DNA of 64,000 bases, from assembly GCA_037783415.1 (NCBI GenBank), contig JAZGTN010000015.1:5467001-5531000 (forward strand). The letters are read 5' to 3'. The notes beneath the pieces are model-generated. The model saw only the letters and a program-made list of their open reading frames with translations, ran no database searches and had not been told where the DNA came from. Positions 43,881-55,737 of the stretch are shown here, in pieces. Position 1 is the first letter of the stretch. Every line of letters begins with the position of its first letter. Source of the DNA: Leptasterias polaris (taxonomy: Eukaryota > Echinodermata > Asteroidea > Forcipulatida > Asteriidae). A program made the position numbers and the translations under genes.

Positions 43881-45697
43881 TTAGTAGGCTACTATTTTTT
43901 ATTTTGTTTATCGCCCCCCCCAAAAAAAAAAAACCAAAACACACAAATAAAAACATGCACACAGATGTGAGATGCACTGCGGGGATAAAAGCAGGTTACA
44001 TTACTGTTTGTGTCTGGTTTCCCCGCGTATTGTTTCGACTATTTATAGCAAAAATAATTTGTTATTATTTCTGTCGATGAAGCTCTATAAAATGCAGCAC
44101 AGGTGACTTGGTGAGATATTCCTAATGACCCTTCTTAGATTGAGACACATTAACGAGGTGCCCACCTCTCCTACCTTCACTCACCCACACAAACGCACAC
44201 ATGTTGACCCGTCAAAGGACTTCTCTTAGTCCTTCCATTATCTTGCCTTCATTTTTTATATGAGAATTTAAAACTTTCCCTTTGTGACTGAACAAAGGAT
44301 ACTTCATAGCAATAGTGCCACATAAAGTAATTACTGATAATCTACTATTGCGGATTATCGTGATGACGCCACCAATTCGTAATAAAAGACCAGTAAATCG
44401 TAACTACGGATTAGTTAACCGTTATTACGAAGTGGCAATCGTAAGTTTATTACAGATAATCTACTATTACGGATTATCGTCATTACGTCACCAATGCATG
44501 AAAACAGACTAGTAATTCGTAATTACGGGATAGATTTTTTATTACGAACTTGCAATAAAAAAAAAATAATAAAAAACAACCACGGCATAGCCATACATTT
44601 AGTGGCCCTTAAGGGCTTCCATATTCGTCCTGTAGTGGCCTAGCGTTCACGTATAATCAGACGCTTTATCGAGTCCTTTCTATTTCGAGCGTCCGATCTC
44701 ACAACTCAGGGGCATATAGTTGTGAATATGTTCACGTGAGAGGCCGAATATTCATGGTTGTTCTTTGGGATCAGATGGGGTTTTTTTGCAAAAATAGTAA
44801 CTTTTAACGAGGATGCTCACGTCGACGTGATTATGACCAGGATAACTGACATCAGTACTATCCTTAAACCTATTACGGCAACCTTCTAAAATCCTGGTAA
44901 AACTTGTGCTTGTTTCCGCCCCCGTACAGAGCTGTGTGCGATTACCTTTTGCTCATTAAGCTTTTCGCGGAAAGAGTATACGAGAAAAAAACTCTCTGAA
45001 TTAATACTGAGGCGCAAAGGGTGTGCATATTATTCAAGAAATGTTCTGCCCCAAATTGTAGATATCAAATCTCCGATGACTCCTCCTAACAATTGCCCGA
45101 AACTGTACCGCGTCTTAAGATGCTGTTTCCACATGCCACCCTTGGCTTTTGAGAGAATAAAGGGTTAGGGTTTTTGGGGTCAGTTTCTCCTATTGAAATA
45201 TGTCCAGGATAATTTGTTCTGATATGTACTTTTTCATCGGTTAGCTTCCAGATTAAATCTTATATTTTTTTGTTGATATTACTAATCACGGACTTTGTCT
45301 TTAAAGTGCAAGTAACAACTCACTTTAGTTTGATTTGTGTGCACCTTCCGGTGTGCGCTGTCCGAAACAGCTGCTCCTTGCGCAATTCAATATGATTGGA
45401 ATGACACCCTAACAGATATACACAATATGATGACGTGCAGCTGGTCATAATCTCTAGCGCAAGACAAAATAATCCACGATCCAAAACAAAAATGACCCCC
45501 TGTTTCCCAGACGAGATATTATAATGACATATCATTAATATATATTAAGACTTTAGTTATATAATGATAGTAATAAACCATTGAGGCATTTTTTTAAATT
45601 TATTATTTATACATATTTCTGGTGATGAAACCAATGATGCCTCAAAAGTGAACTTCATCAATGTAGCTCGCAAGCCTGTGGAAACCTGTAAACTTGG
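43881..45697. other. Intergenic; 119-bp tandem duplication only
   Basis: Besides the duplication at 44323-44560, a poly-A run near 43921 and a palindromic AT-rich stretch, nothing recognised. Confidence 0.4.
44323..44560. repeat. 119-bp tandem duplication
   Basis: GATAATCTACTATT(G/A)CGGATTATCG recurs at 44336 and 44455. Each unit also has a CGTAA(T/C)TACGG motif near its end. Confidence 0.85.
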
Positions 45698-45759
45698 ATG
45701 CTGATCGAAAACACCAGAGTTTTATTCTGGTGCACTAAACCGCTCGGCCACGACACGCC
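45698..45759 (-). mobile_element. tRNA-Leu-like SINE head, fragment
   Basis: The minus strand reads GTGTCGTGGCCGAGCGGTTT, CACCAGAATAAAACTCTGGTG and TTCGATCAGCATCC, then breaks off before the B box. Confidence 0.65.
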
Positions 45760-46721
45760 AAGCCTAACATTTGCTCTTAGTCAGCGGTATCATCGCTTTA
45801 CAACAAAGTAACTCATCAGAACTAAAACAAAAAGGTGGTGATCAAAATGACTTGGTTTCAAGCAAAGACTTTACTTGTAAGCGATGCAGTGTGGCGACTG
45901 AAATATGACAAATATTCTAGTTTTTCAGGCTTTGTTAAATTCCGGGAGTCAGACCTGGAGCGATGTCCACTGTAATGTGGTTGATAGCAATAATATAATA
46001 ATAAGTTCTTTGAGATACGTAAAAGTATGCAATAACTGTAGCATAAAAATAATAATAATCGGTTTTTTCAGAACCAACGTACACTTCTCCAAAAAGAGAT
46101 ATTTCATTCACATGGCTGTCATAATATAAACTGGTTTCTTTTTGCACTTCTAACACCATGCAAAGCTTCTAATCTTACTTGGGAGTTTATTTGCTTATAG
46201 ACCATAAACCTTTGTTTACAGAAATAGTGACCTTGTACATTCTAATGCATTTCCTGACTGGCAAGATACTACACAGGCCATATGGGAAAATTTACATTTT
46301 GTGTCAAAATTTTCATATAAATGCAAGAGTTACAAAAGCAACAGCTGTACAGCTTTCGAGATGTCCCCCCTTTCTTCATATCAAAAGTTGAGAAAAATCA
46401 GACAGTGCAATCTCCATAAAACATAAGATTTGTTGTTTTCTTCCATTGAGCTGCGTACAAACTGTGCCTGCAGGAAGTCCAGGCTCTGTGGCTCTTTTGT
46501 AAACATGTGATGTCACAGGTCACATGGTCTACACATGAAAATTACCGTTTTTATTTCTGTTTTTGTAAAGTTGACCGTTCGAACGAAAATGACCATTTTT
46601 TATTTCAGTTTTTGTAAGTTTGATCGATGAAAGTTTTTATCATTTTCAAGATTTTATTGCTCTGATACAATGTTACAAAACTGTACCAAAAATTCGTTGA
46701 GATAGCAATATAATCAAAGTT
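45760..46721. other. Intergenic; family F fragment
   Basis: 46062-46162 (GGTTTTTTCAGAACCAAC ... AAAAAGAGATATTTCATTCACATGG ... CACCATGCAAAG) is a degraded piece of family F and its right flank. Otherwise nothing recognised. Confidence 0.45.
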
Positions 46722-46779
46722 CGATACTGGATCAGAGGGGCCTGACCATTTCCGGGTCAGGCTGACCCTGAAAGTGGTT

Positions 46780-47478
46780 AAGTATGCAGATGACACTGCA
46801 CTGGTCGGCCGTTTATTTGCAAAAAGGGATAGCTTAGCATCATTCGATCACGAGATTTCTGAATTTGTTCAGTGGTGTGACAAAAACCACTTAGAGATCA
46901 ACACAAAGAAAACTAAGGATATGGTCTTTGATTTTCGAAGGAACAAAACGCACATTCCGGCCACTGTGATCAAAGGAGAATCTCTGGAAAGGGTCACTGA
47001 GTTTAAGTACTTAGGAATTGAGATTGATAACCAGTTGATTTTTGATAAATGTGCTAAATCTAAATACAATAAGTTACAGCAGCGTCTTTTCTTTTTAAGG
47101 AAACTTAATTCATTCCATGTGGACAGAACCATTTTGCAAATGTTTTATAAGTCTGCCCTGCAAAGTATTATTACATATTGTCTTGTTAGTGTTTTTGGGA
47201 ATATGCGGGCACAGGATCGGGGCAAGTTGGACAGGGTCATTAAACAAGCAAATAGAATAACCGGTACTGATGGGTCAATGGTTGAAGGTCTATACAAATC
47301 TCTAATGCTAAATAAAGTTGAATCAATTCTGTCAGATGAAACCCACCCCCTAAATGTACAGTTCAATCGAAGTGCTAGAAGCAACCGCCTGTTACAGCTC
47401 AGAATTAATACAAAGCGATATGCTAATTCATTTGTCCCCTCAGGTGTCCGAATTTTTAATGAACAATTGCAACGTTAA
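46780..47478 (+). CDS. LINE reverse transcriptase, C-terminal fragment
   Basis: About 232 codons, open to the stop at 47476-47478. It starts inside the RT catalytic block (KYADDTALVG) and continues with HLEINTKKTKDMVFDF, EFKYLGIEIDNQL, a LQRLFFLRKLNSF helix and the C-terminal ILSDETHPLN / FVPSGVRIFN module. No endonuclease or palm N-terminus, and no start codon: the frame opens in host MITE sequence. Family assignment CR1/L2/Rex-like is by motif memory. Confidence 0.88.
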   Translation, partial: KYADDTALVGRLFAKRDSLASFDHEISEFVQWCDKNHLEINTKKTKDMVFDFRRNKTHIPATVIKGESLERVTEFKYLGIEIDNQLIFDKCAKSKYNKLQQRLFFLRKLNSFHVDRTILQMFYKSALQSIITYCLVSVFGNMRAQDRGKLDRVIKQANRITGTDGSMVEGLYKSLMLNKVESILSDETHPLNVQFNRSARSNRLLQLRINTKRYANSFVPSGVRIFNEQLQR

Positions 47479-47687
47479 AATATTTTTGTAAAATCAATCT
47501 TTTATACTTCCAGTTTTTCATGTAATATATATATATTTCTATAGATTTTTGTGGCTTGTGTTTTTTGTTCTGTTTTATATAATATTTTTAATATTTTAAA
47601 TAATCTTACGTAAATTTTGTAAAAATTGTTGTTTAAAAGGCCGAAATGAATTTCCCATCGTGGATAATAAAGTGAATTGAATTGAAT
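46781..47687 (+). mobile_element. 5'-truncated LINE inserted in family C MITE
   Basis: Runs from mid-RT to a 3' tail TGAATTGAATTGAATTGG typical of L2/CR1-group elements. TGGTTA lies at both ends (46775-46780 and 47688-47693), a 6-bp target duplication in otherwise continuous family C sequence. Confidence 0.9.
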
Positions 47688-47832
47688 TGGTTAGAAGATG
47701 GGATTTTAATTCGGATTCTGCGTCATTTTCTGTCGACACAGATTCCGTTTTACACTGACTGGGAAATGGGTCAGGCACCACGGACCCGAGTCTGGGTATA
47801 ATTTTGACCCAGAAGGTTTTATAATGCATTTG

Positions 47833-48047
47833 CCTGTCCCTTCTCCGTGTCAGATATAATCAATACCTTATCAAACTGACTTCATTGGCCGGAAATTGTT
47901 ACTGACTGGCAGACAGCCTCTCTTCGGTACCCATTATGGGAACAGAAGAGATGCTGCATGAGCCTGTCACAGGGGGTGCTACTCTTGACTTGTTATGGTG
48001 GTATAGCAGGCCGCCCTTTCATTTAATTAAGTTATTTATTAATTCTG
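47833..48047. other. No recognised feature
   Basis: Short spacer between the family C copy and the family G repeat. Confidence 0.4.
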
Positions 48048-48243
48048 GTTGTGAAGCCAAGGACTTTCAGAAAAGCGAACTTAATCACTGTACTATCCAA
48101 GAACCCCGTGGAGAGAAGACAATGAAGGAAGTTTCAGTTTTAGATGTGGGAGGAAAACCCCAGAGAATTATTCCAGGAAAAATCCAGTCAAAAAGGCAGG
48201 GACTGAAAACCCAATCCACAGAACCGGGGTCCCAGAGGTGAAA
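48048..48243 (-). repeat. Interspersed repeat family G, copy 2
   Basis: Reverse-complement match to 7200-7375: GGTTGTGAAGCCAAG, GAAGGAAGTTTCAGTTT, GGAGGAAAACCCCAGAGAAT, AGGGACTGAAAACCCAATCC. Confidence 0.72.
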
Positions 48244-48282
48244 GGCGAGGCTGATACCACTATACACCAACCTGACTGCCTC

Positions 48283-48525
48283 TCATCTTATACCTAGAGC
48301 TGGCTGCTGCTGCTTAACGAAACTTCTCCAGAGCTGACGGTTTTCGGCCTTCCTGCCAGCTTCTATTGAAGGGTGATGGATGGCTCTCTGGCGCTGCAGC
48401 TTGTGTGAACGGTATCAATCCAGCGCAGTCCGCAAGGTTTATTTCCAGCTACGCCTCCCTCCACAGTCATAGTTGGGTATCTGGAGTTTGGGATCCTTTT
48501 GATGTGCCCAGAGTAGGACTTTTCA
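48283..48525 (-). pseudogene. LINE ORF2 C-terminal remnant
   Basis: On the minus strand: YSGHIKRIPNSRYP, then CGLRWIDTVHTSCSARE, a frameshift near 48372, and PSIEAGRKAENRQLWRSFVK to a TGA at 48283-48285. The GH..RMP...P / RWID.V / A.NR..WR..V pattern is the C-terminal tail of several animal non-LTR retrotransposons, different from the CR1-like copies elsewhere in the window. Confidence 0.72.
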
Positions 48526-49604
48526 TGGCACCGCTATTAAAAATAAGATATTCTTGTGTTCAAAGAAACTGACAGTCCAATCTGACGTTCTGACCACTAA
48601 ATCGTTGCCATCGATTTGTGTTGTCTCTAAATTATTACACGGATTATAATCAAACGTAAAATTATCCTTTTCAATGAACTCGCAAAATTATGAAAATGGC
48701 ATCGCTCAGCTCAGCTTTCATATAGCCTGCAGATTGTTTGGTTACAAATACAATGAATATTGGCTCAATTTTATACACAATTTGACTCTTGACAAAACGC
48801 ACTCGTCAAGGTAAATCGATATTGTTCAAAACACTTCTTTCTGACAGTTGGATGATCCTAATGATGCAAGCGATCGCTATGCCCGGTTTTAGGTTTGATT
48901 TTTGCCGAACGCTGATTTGTATTTTTTGAAGATAACATTTCAAATTATTTGTTTGCACGTCTTGTGGAAGATTATATTATTGTGAAGATTATACAGATTA
49001 TGATGTCCATCGCGATTGAGTTACAGAAGCCAAAGTGATATGAATGTAGTTCGGCGGGAAACGTGTGCATCAAACGTTAATTCGGTGCTTTATGCTGGAT
49101 TGATTTGTAATCAGAAAAACGCGCGCAATTAGACTCGTGTCTTTTGAAAACTCATTGTGACGTGCGTTGAGATTTTCTCAAAGCTGGGATGGATATCTTG
49201 ATTCGTTTCAGCACATTTATCAAGAAGTGGGGAAAAAACTTCGAATATGTGGTAAAGTTTGAACGATCAATCAATGAATAACGGTTGATTGTGCACGACG
49301 TTCAAGGAAGGTACCGTTCTCTTTCTACTCGTACAAACCGGTTCAGACTAACTTTTTTACTAAGGTAACTTAGTTTTGTTCTCTTTTTAACTAGTGATGG
49401 TAAGCTTTGGAAAATGCTTCTCTCTTTATAAAACGTTAACTTTTTAATTGTTTAAAACTAAATTTTGTTAAAAACACCCTCTCGCTGAAAATGATGGATA
49501 GCCTACTTTCCGAGTTTTTCAGCCAAAACTCGGAAATTCTTTAATGAAGCTTTCCCGTAATGATTAGTATTTTTTGTGTATGTAATTTGTAACGAATTGT
49601 TTTT
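48526..49604. other. No recognised feature
   Basis: Unique-looking AT-rich sequence without supported exon, RNA gene or transposon ends. Confidence 0.4.
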
Positions 49605-49707
49605 GTAGTCAGTAATGAATTTGAATGTTTTAAGTGCACACAGGGAAAACAATTTTCACTTTTTACTTTGTAAACTGTGATGAAATAAATAAAATTGAAT
49701 TGAATTC
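49605..49707 (+). mobile_element. LINE 3'UTR remnant with (GAATT) tail
   Basis: GTAAACTGTGATGAAATAAATAAAATTGAATTGAATT resembles the end of the L2-like copy at 47640-47687. No coding part is seen. Confidence 0.45.
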
Positions 49708-49718
49708 GATCATCATCA

Positions 49719-50145
49719 ACCTTGCAGTTAACCCTTGGACCTCGTACTGTTACAACAAGATATGGCGATCGAGCTTTTTCAGTAATTGCCCCTATCCTTT
49801 GGAACAAATTACCTGCGCATATTCATAATGCTCAATCCCTTGATCAGTTTAAGACCTTGCTGAAAACGCACCTTTTTAATTCATAAATGATATTCTACAC
49901 GGGCTCAGTTGAGTCGGTCAAAGGAGGTGCACACCATCTTATTCCTTGTATATTGGTTCTTATGCTTGATCTCATTATTATTATTATTATTCATGTATGA
50001 TTTATTGAAAAAAGAACAGATTTATAATTCGTGTGTTCATTATAAGTTTTGGTTGTTAATTATTTTGTAGACAGACAATGGTGCGCTTAGAAACAACCGT
50101 ATTAAGCGCCTAATAAATGTTGTGTATTATTATTATTAATTGGAT
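49719..50145 (+). pseudogene. CR1-like LINE 3' end
   Basis: A 55-codon coding remnant to TAA 49884-49886 reads TRYGDRAFSVIAPILWNKLP and QFKTLLKTHLFNS. The 3'UTR ends GTATTAAGCGCCTAATAAAT followed by (ATT)n at 50128-50145. The frame is intact over this short remnant. Confidence 0.8.
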
Positions 50146-50192
50146 TGAATGTGTGCTTTGGTTCTTGTTGGTAAATTGAAGTTAGAAGAGTA

Positions 50193-50337
50193 ATAGACCT
50201 CAGGTAAACTGATGATGAAACAATGGAAACGCGCTGATTTGTACGCGCGGCGCACAGGCCTGGCCAATGAACATCTTCCTTTTGACCTCTAGGCGAGGGC
50301 GCCCTACTCAAATGACGTCATATGCGTAAGGTCTATT
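50193..50337. mobile_element. MITE family I, copy with internal deletion
   Basis: Ends AATAGACCT...AAGGTCTATT. The core is nearly identical to 38580-38700, but the left TIR's TTACGCATTGACGTCACC stretch is missing. Confidence 0.8.
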
Positions 50338-50342
50338 GTGGG

Positions 50343-50585
50343 TGACTTTATTCATACATAGTGACCTGGATCCAGGTGCCGTGGGGCTGACCCTTTCCTA
50401 GGTCAGCATGACTCAGAATACTACATGTGTCAAAATGACTCAGAAATGGGTCAAACTGACGCAGAATGAAGGTCAAAGATCCATTTTTTGACCAAGCAGT
50501 TTCCCGGCCAACCTGACCCGGAATTGAGTCAAGCACATTGAAACCTAACATCCGGGTCAATTCTGACCCAGGAGTGTTTACAGTG
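50343..50585. mobile_element. TGACCC-rich MITE family C, copy 3
   Basis: GGGGCTGACCCTTTCCTAGG, GACTCAGAAATGGGTCAAAC, AACCTGACCCGGAATTGAGT and GGGTCAATTCTGACCCAGGA. Degenerate ends. Confidence 0.72.
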
Positions 50586-51266
50586 TGTCCAATCAACACA
50601 CATTCAATGCTACACGGAATGAAGGAAAACCATAATTTCTTCTTTCCTCGACACGAAAGGAGATTATAAGGTCTTCGTGGCTGTTTACTGACGCAGGATG
50701 TCCTCGAAAAAAAGATCATCCGCTACGTAATAGCGTGGAAAACACTGCGACCGTGTACGAAAAGCCGTAGCAAATGATGAATTGCGATTCGCGAATCCGT
50801 TTGGAATCTTTTGTGAATCAGGTTACGAGCATGACTTATCGCACGATAAACATTATCTGTGACACATTCCTTTGATAGGCATTTGAGATTTAGTTTCTCT
50901 GCAAAATTGTGTTATTTTTTTGTGTAAGCTTAAGAAGGGGAGGTAATTGACAAAAGAGCTGTAGAACCAAATAATACAATGTCATGGTTGATCAAAACAT
51001 ATAGCCAGGAAAACTAATCACAACCACGCAGAACCTCAAATCCTACGTAATTGTTTCCGGGATTTGTTTACGTATTTTCCTTTATTTATTAACCAGAAAC
51101 ATTACTTCCTCGGGATTTGTCCGTCCGAAATGCAAAAGGTCATGTTAATTTTCTCTTTTCACCCTAGTTTTAAAAGACCTCTTCAATTTGTTTTCCTTTG
51201 AGAGGGTAAAAAAAACCCGGCAGTCTTTGTTGTTTTTACCTTGGTGTTCGTACTTCAATTATTCCA
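50586..51266. other. No recognised feature
   Basis: No gene or repeat end recognised. Confidence 0.4.
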
Positions 51267-52584
51267 TGGGTATGTAGTTTTTTATCCAACAGAATCCAAG
51301 CTGTTCGATATAATGGTAGTATTTCCAGCTGGGAATCAACCAATGCTGGGGTCCCCCAAGGCACTAAATTAGGGCCGGTGGCTTTTTTAGCAATGATAAA
51401 TGACTTTGTTTCTGGCTCCCATGAGGTTTCTCACTACAAATACGTAGACGATGTGTCGTTGGTCCAAACATATCGTAATAATGACCAAACAAGTTCAATG
51501 CAACAGCAGCTTGATTGTTTGCATTCCTGGTCATTAAAAAATCACATGAGACTCAATCCTAAAAAATGTCAGGTCATGATTTCTTGCTTTCAAAGACACC
51601 AACCTGTTAGGCCCATGTTTCAAATTGGTAATAATGCCATCAATCAAACAAACTGTGTTAAGCTTTTGGGCATTCATATACAAGAAAACCTTAAGTGGGA
51701 TTCTCAGGTTGATTACATGTGTAAAGCCTTTAACAAAAAACTGTACTTTTTACGTCAACTTAAACGATGTAACATTCCTGTTAATGACTTGAGAACAGTG
51801 TATCTGCAATGTTCGACCAACTCTTGAATACGCCTCACCAGCCTGGTTTTGTGGTCTTACTAAATTCCAAAGAGAGTGCCTGGAGAAAATGCAACGGAAG
51901 GCATTCCGTATCATGCTTACTTGGGAATTTTGTAAATTTAAACCTTATGCAGATATTTGTGAGGTGCTTAGCATTCCGCCCCTCACTGAAAGACTTGAAC
52001 AGCTTTCTTTGAATTTTGGTAATTCGCTTCTGTCTTCAACCAAGTATAGAGAGTGGCTGCCTCCTACAAGGAACAATAACCTTAGGAATTCCGACTCTTT
52101 GTCTAATATCAGGTGCAGAACCAACCGATACAGGTCTAGCCCCATTCCCTACCTAACCAGTATTTTGAACATGACTGTAAAGTGATTTAATAGGCCTCCA
52201 ATTTTGACCATGTTGTCCCTGTGGGTGGGTGTGGTTGTTAACACCTTTTTATTCCCTGTATGTTTTAGTTTGTTTTTTAGATTTTCTCTTGCCTTCTTCA
52301 TGTGTTTTTTATATTTTTATATATATTTTTGTTTTTCCCCTGTCTGCTGTTTGTCTGTCTGCTCAGTGTTGTATTGTCCTTGTTTGTTTGTTGGGTTGTT
52401 GGGGTGTTTGTTTGTTTGTTGTTTGTTTACTTGTTTGGTTGTCTTTTGCTTTTAAATCTTTAATGTTCCTATTGTATAAACTTTTTGCTGTACTATTATA
52501 TTTTTATTGTAAATCTGTATTTTAATTCAGCCTGCCGGCTGCGACGAGCAGATTTGAATAAACCAGTAATAATAATAATAATAA
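51267..52584 (+). pseudogene. LINE RT fragment with a single frameshift
   Basis: In frame from about 51267: SFLSNRIQAVRYN, NAGVPQGTKLGPVAFLAMIN, catalytic YVDD at 51441-51452, then LNPKKCQVMI and CVKLLGIHIQENLKW. A one-step frame change between 51809 and 51824 is followed by RPTLEYASPAWFCGLTKFQR, to a TGA at 52183-52185. The 3'UTR contains a GTTTGTTTGTTTG-rich stretch and ends in (ATA)n at 52568-52584. The first RT blocks and the endonuclease are missing. YVDD instead of YADD sets it apart from the other two RT copies. Confidence 0.88.
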
Positions 52585-55317
52585 TGCTCTAAACAAATAA
52601 AGCTGACAGGGAGTTAGTGTTTGGATGTAACACGAGTGGTGGTCTTCTTCAGTATGTTTTAAGTTTTAGTTGAAGTTCAGGTCGTGTTTGCTCTCCGTGT
52701 GAAACAATTTGTCTCGATCATTTTCAAAAGCTCTTAACCGGCTGATGCTGTAAGCGTTGACGAGAGGTGACAGCGGTTGTCGGTGTGTGTTTTGTGAATG
52801 CACTCGAGCTTCTGTACAAACCAACGCCGTGAAGTGCGATAAGTAAGGCAATCGATCTAACAGGCCAAACTATGGCGTTTCCTTTATGACTTAGGTTCCA
52901 GACCCTGTCCCTTATAATGGACCACTCTGAAATCACTTGGGATATAAATAAAAGACCTCCATTTTGAAACAGAACGCCACCACTTCTCTTCAATCACACA
53001 GCCGATTTTCAACTCCGTACGCATTTTTTTTCTAAGGGTGACTATTAAAATTCGGCGATCACAGTGTTTACTTTACCTGTAGTTGTAAAACAATCTCGAA
53101 ATTTCAACTGGATGAAAAGCTTTTAACACATCTACACAGTCAAACCGGAGACACTTCACTGTCGTATACAAAACCTTAGGGACGTCGCTTAAAAAACTAA
53201 GTTCAAACAATGGTAGAACATTGGAAAGTCCTCGATTACACCCTTTGCAAACTGTGTGCTCGGGCTATCTCAACGTTTTATCGCCTCTTTGGGGCCGCGT
53301 GCATAAATTTGCTCACTTGTTTTGCAATCTCATCGTACTTCACACTGTATACTCCCTAGCTTTGACCAACGTTCAATTGTCCAGGGCTGATTCGCAGTAG
53401 AATAAAGCTCAGACCATTGTCTCTGATCATCCTTGTAACCGGGGTTTTAGAGCACGGCAAGTGGCTCAACTACACTTTTCATCCCCCAATCCGATTATTA
53501 TCCATCTGGATATGGGACTCGCTGTATTTTATTTGACTTCCCTAATAAACAAGAAAACAGCAAAGGATATCAGGTTCTGTAGGTTTTCGTAATCGAATCC
53601 TCTTTGTGATTCCCCCCCCCCCCCCCCCTGGATTCCAATCTTGTGAGAGTTAGATCTGAGAAGTGTAATAAACCCACAATCAGCGGTCAGCATTTCTTCT
53701 GACGGCGGTGGAGAAAGTGCAGTTAACGAGATTCTGTGATTCTTGTCATAATACCACGGTCAACATTAAACAATCCTTGGTTATAAAAAATAATGCACCC
53801 CACTGATGACAGTTATTACCAGATTAGTTTGGAAAAGTACATTGCTTTTGTGTGTCCTTGAGTCCTTAGAGCATCAACATGTCTGATACCACAAAATGTA
53901 CTATGGAAAACCCACGAGAGTTGTCTTTTTATGGTTTGTTTTCATCTCTGGGGTGCTTGATAACAATCGTTGAATGGAAAGGACAGTCTCGCATTAACCC
54001 AGTAAACTGTAGTCCCACGATAGTGACGCATTTTGAACTTTTCTTGACAAACCTGCATAGTGTAATTTAAAGGGACGTATCTTTGTTTGTTGAATCAAAC
54101 TTGCATCATTTTCAGTTGGGGGCCAAATAATCATGGCTCTTGCTTATACCGTGAGGAAAAACAACATGAGGTTTAATACAGACAGACATAGGCCTAATAT
54201 TATTCCTACTTTATAGTACCATCTGTTTTCGGATTTGTATGCCCTAAGATGAATCAGAAAATTTGTAATTAATAAGGCCTGAAAAATCTATTAGAGCCTA
54301 CACCATGTGTACATGTACATGTATAGGTCAGCCCTTGTACTCAATAAAATGTTCCTATTTTCCCCCAAGGACCAACTATCATGTCTGTTGAATAATTTTT
54401 AAGTTAGGGCCATAGATTGGAAAATGTCGTGCAAAATTAATGACCATAAAAACTTACCAGGTAGTATAAACTTGAGAAAGGGTTCCTTTCGAAGTGATAT
54501 GGTTCATTTTTTCACCCCCAAAACATTGGAATTTTAGAAACAATTTATTAGATTTCTGGTTGGTGAAGTTTTTATAGAGTGCATTCTTGGCCAAAATAGA
54601 TATAGGTCTATCATTCAGTTCTTTGTAAGACACGATTATTTAAGGTCGGTTAGAAAAGAAAGCAAACGAGTTATGGTGTGCTCGGATAGCTCCAATTGGC
54701 ATGACAGTCAGGACCCAAGAGTGTGTTATACCCCTCGAACCTTGTCAACTAAATCGAAGATTCTATTTCCTATAGCGGGCTATCCTTGGGTTTTAACAGC
54801 GTCGAATTTCACACAGAACCTTATCAACAACAAATATGACTCTGGCATTTAAATGAAACAACTTCCCTTCGACACGTTGTGGTTGCTAAATCATCCAGAG
54901 AGCCTATCACCGCTGAGAACTCATTCTCATAAGGATTGAGGTGGGAGGGGGCTGTGACTAGGGATCCCGGCTGCCCAATCAAGCAAGTTTATAGGTGTCA
55001 AGCAATTGAAGAATATCCACGAATCATTTGTCAGGGAATGACTAATTGGTCGTAAATAAGCCTTCATTGTAAGCTCTGGTTTGCATCCGAACATAATCAA
55101 AACGAGTCGAGCACACCTGTCAAAATGGTTACAGGCCCAAAAATATATATTGAAGTGTTTAAAGAGATGTAGGCCCTACACTCTGAAAACTAACTGCTGA
55201 GTCGGTGAGTGAACTCTTTGACAATGTTATTGATCCATGGTGAATCTAAAGTTATGTTATGTTGTTAAATCTAACTTTAATAGAGTAGTCACTATAGTTT
55301 TAAGAGTGTAGAGGCCT
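52585..55317. other. Intergenic stretch, only a poly-C tract
   Basis: Nothing recognised except 17 Cs at 53612-53628. Short frames such as 53879-54070 lack any family resemblance. Confidence 0.45.
53612..53628. repeat. Poly-C tract (17 nt)
   Basis: Uninterrupted C run. Confidence 0.95.
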
Positions 55318-55446
55318 TGTCCGAATTGGCAGCTATGGCTAACGGCTACGGCTGAATGGCCGCGTCATCATGCGTTGAATAATAGGACGTCCTTATAGCC
55401 ACAGCCATAGCAACAGTTAGCCGTGTCCGTAGCCGTCAATTCGGAT
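55318..55446. mobile_element. Fold-back MITE family J, copy 1
   Basis: CCGAATTGGCAGCTATGGCT at the left pairs with GTAGCCGTCAATTCGG at the right; the interior has further GCCATAGC/GCTACGGC palindromic pieces. Related copy at 62816-62935. Confidence 0.75.
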
Positions 55447-55737
55447 ACGGCTAAAACAATTCAGAGCTTCTAAAATTATTAAATTTTCTGTTTGGAAAAT
55501 GCAAACATTCTTATTACTGTAGATAACTTTAACATACTTGGTAAAAATGATGGATTCAAAAAGAGGTTTATCAAAGGCTGAAGGCCGAAGATATCACTAC
55601 GCCTAGCCTTACCCTAGTCTTGGTTCAAGACACTTTTTATGTGATTTTGACATACAATCCGTCGTTGCACGCCGCACGAGGGAGCTGCACAGTCTTGAAC
55701 AAAGACTAGCCTGACCACTGAGGTCGTGTTATGTATG

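Larger units (their letters stand above)
46722..47832. mobile_element. TGACCC-rich MITE family C, copy 2, interrupted
   Basis: Left part 46722-46780 (GGGGCCTGACCATTTCCGGG, TCAGGCTGACCCTGAAAGTG) and right part 47694-47832 (CGGATTCTGCGTCATTTTCT, GGGAAATGGGTCAGGC, TTTTGACCCAGAAGG). The two halves are split by a LINE fragment. Confidence 0.8.

Noticed and set aside
52204..52525. Hydrophobic frames rich in Val/Cys/Phe/Leu
   Set aside because: Lie in the GTTTGTTTG-rich 3'UTR of the LINE copy ending at 52584.
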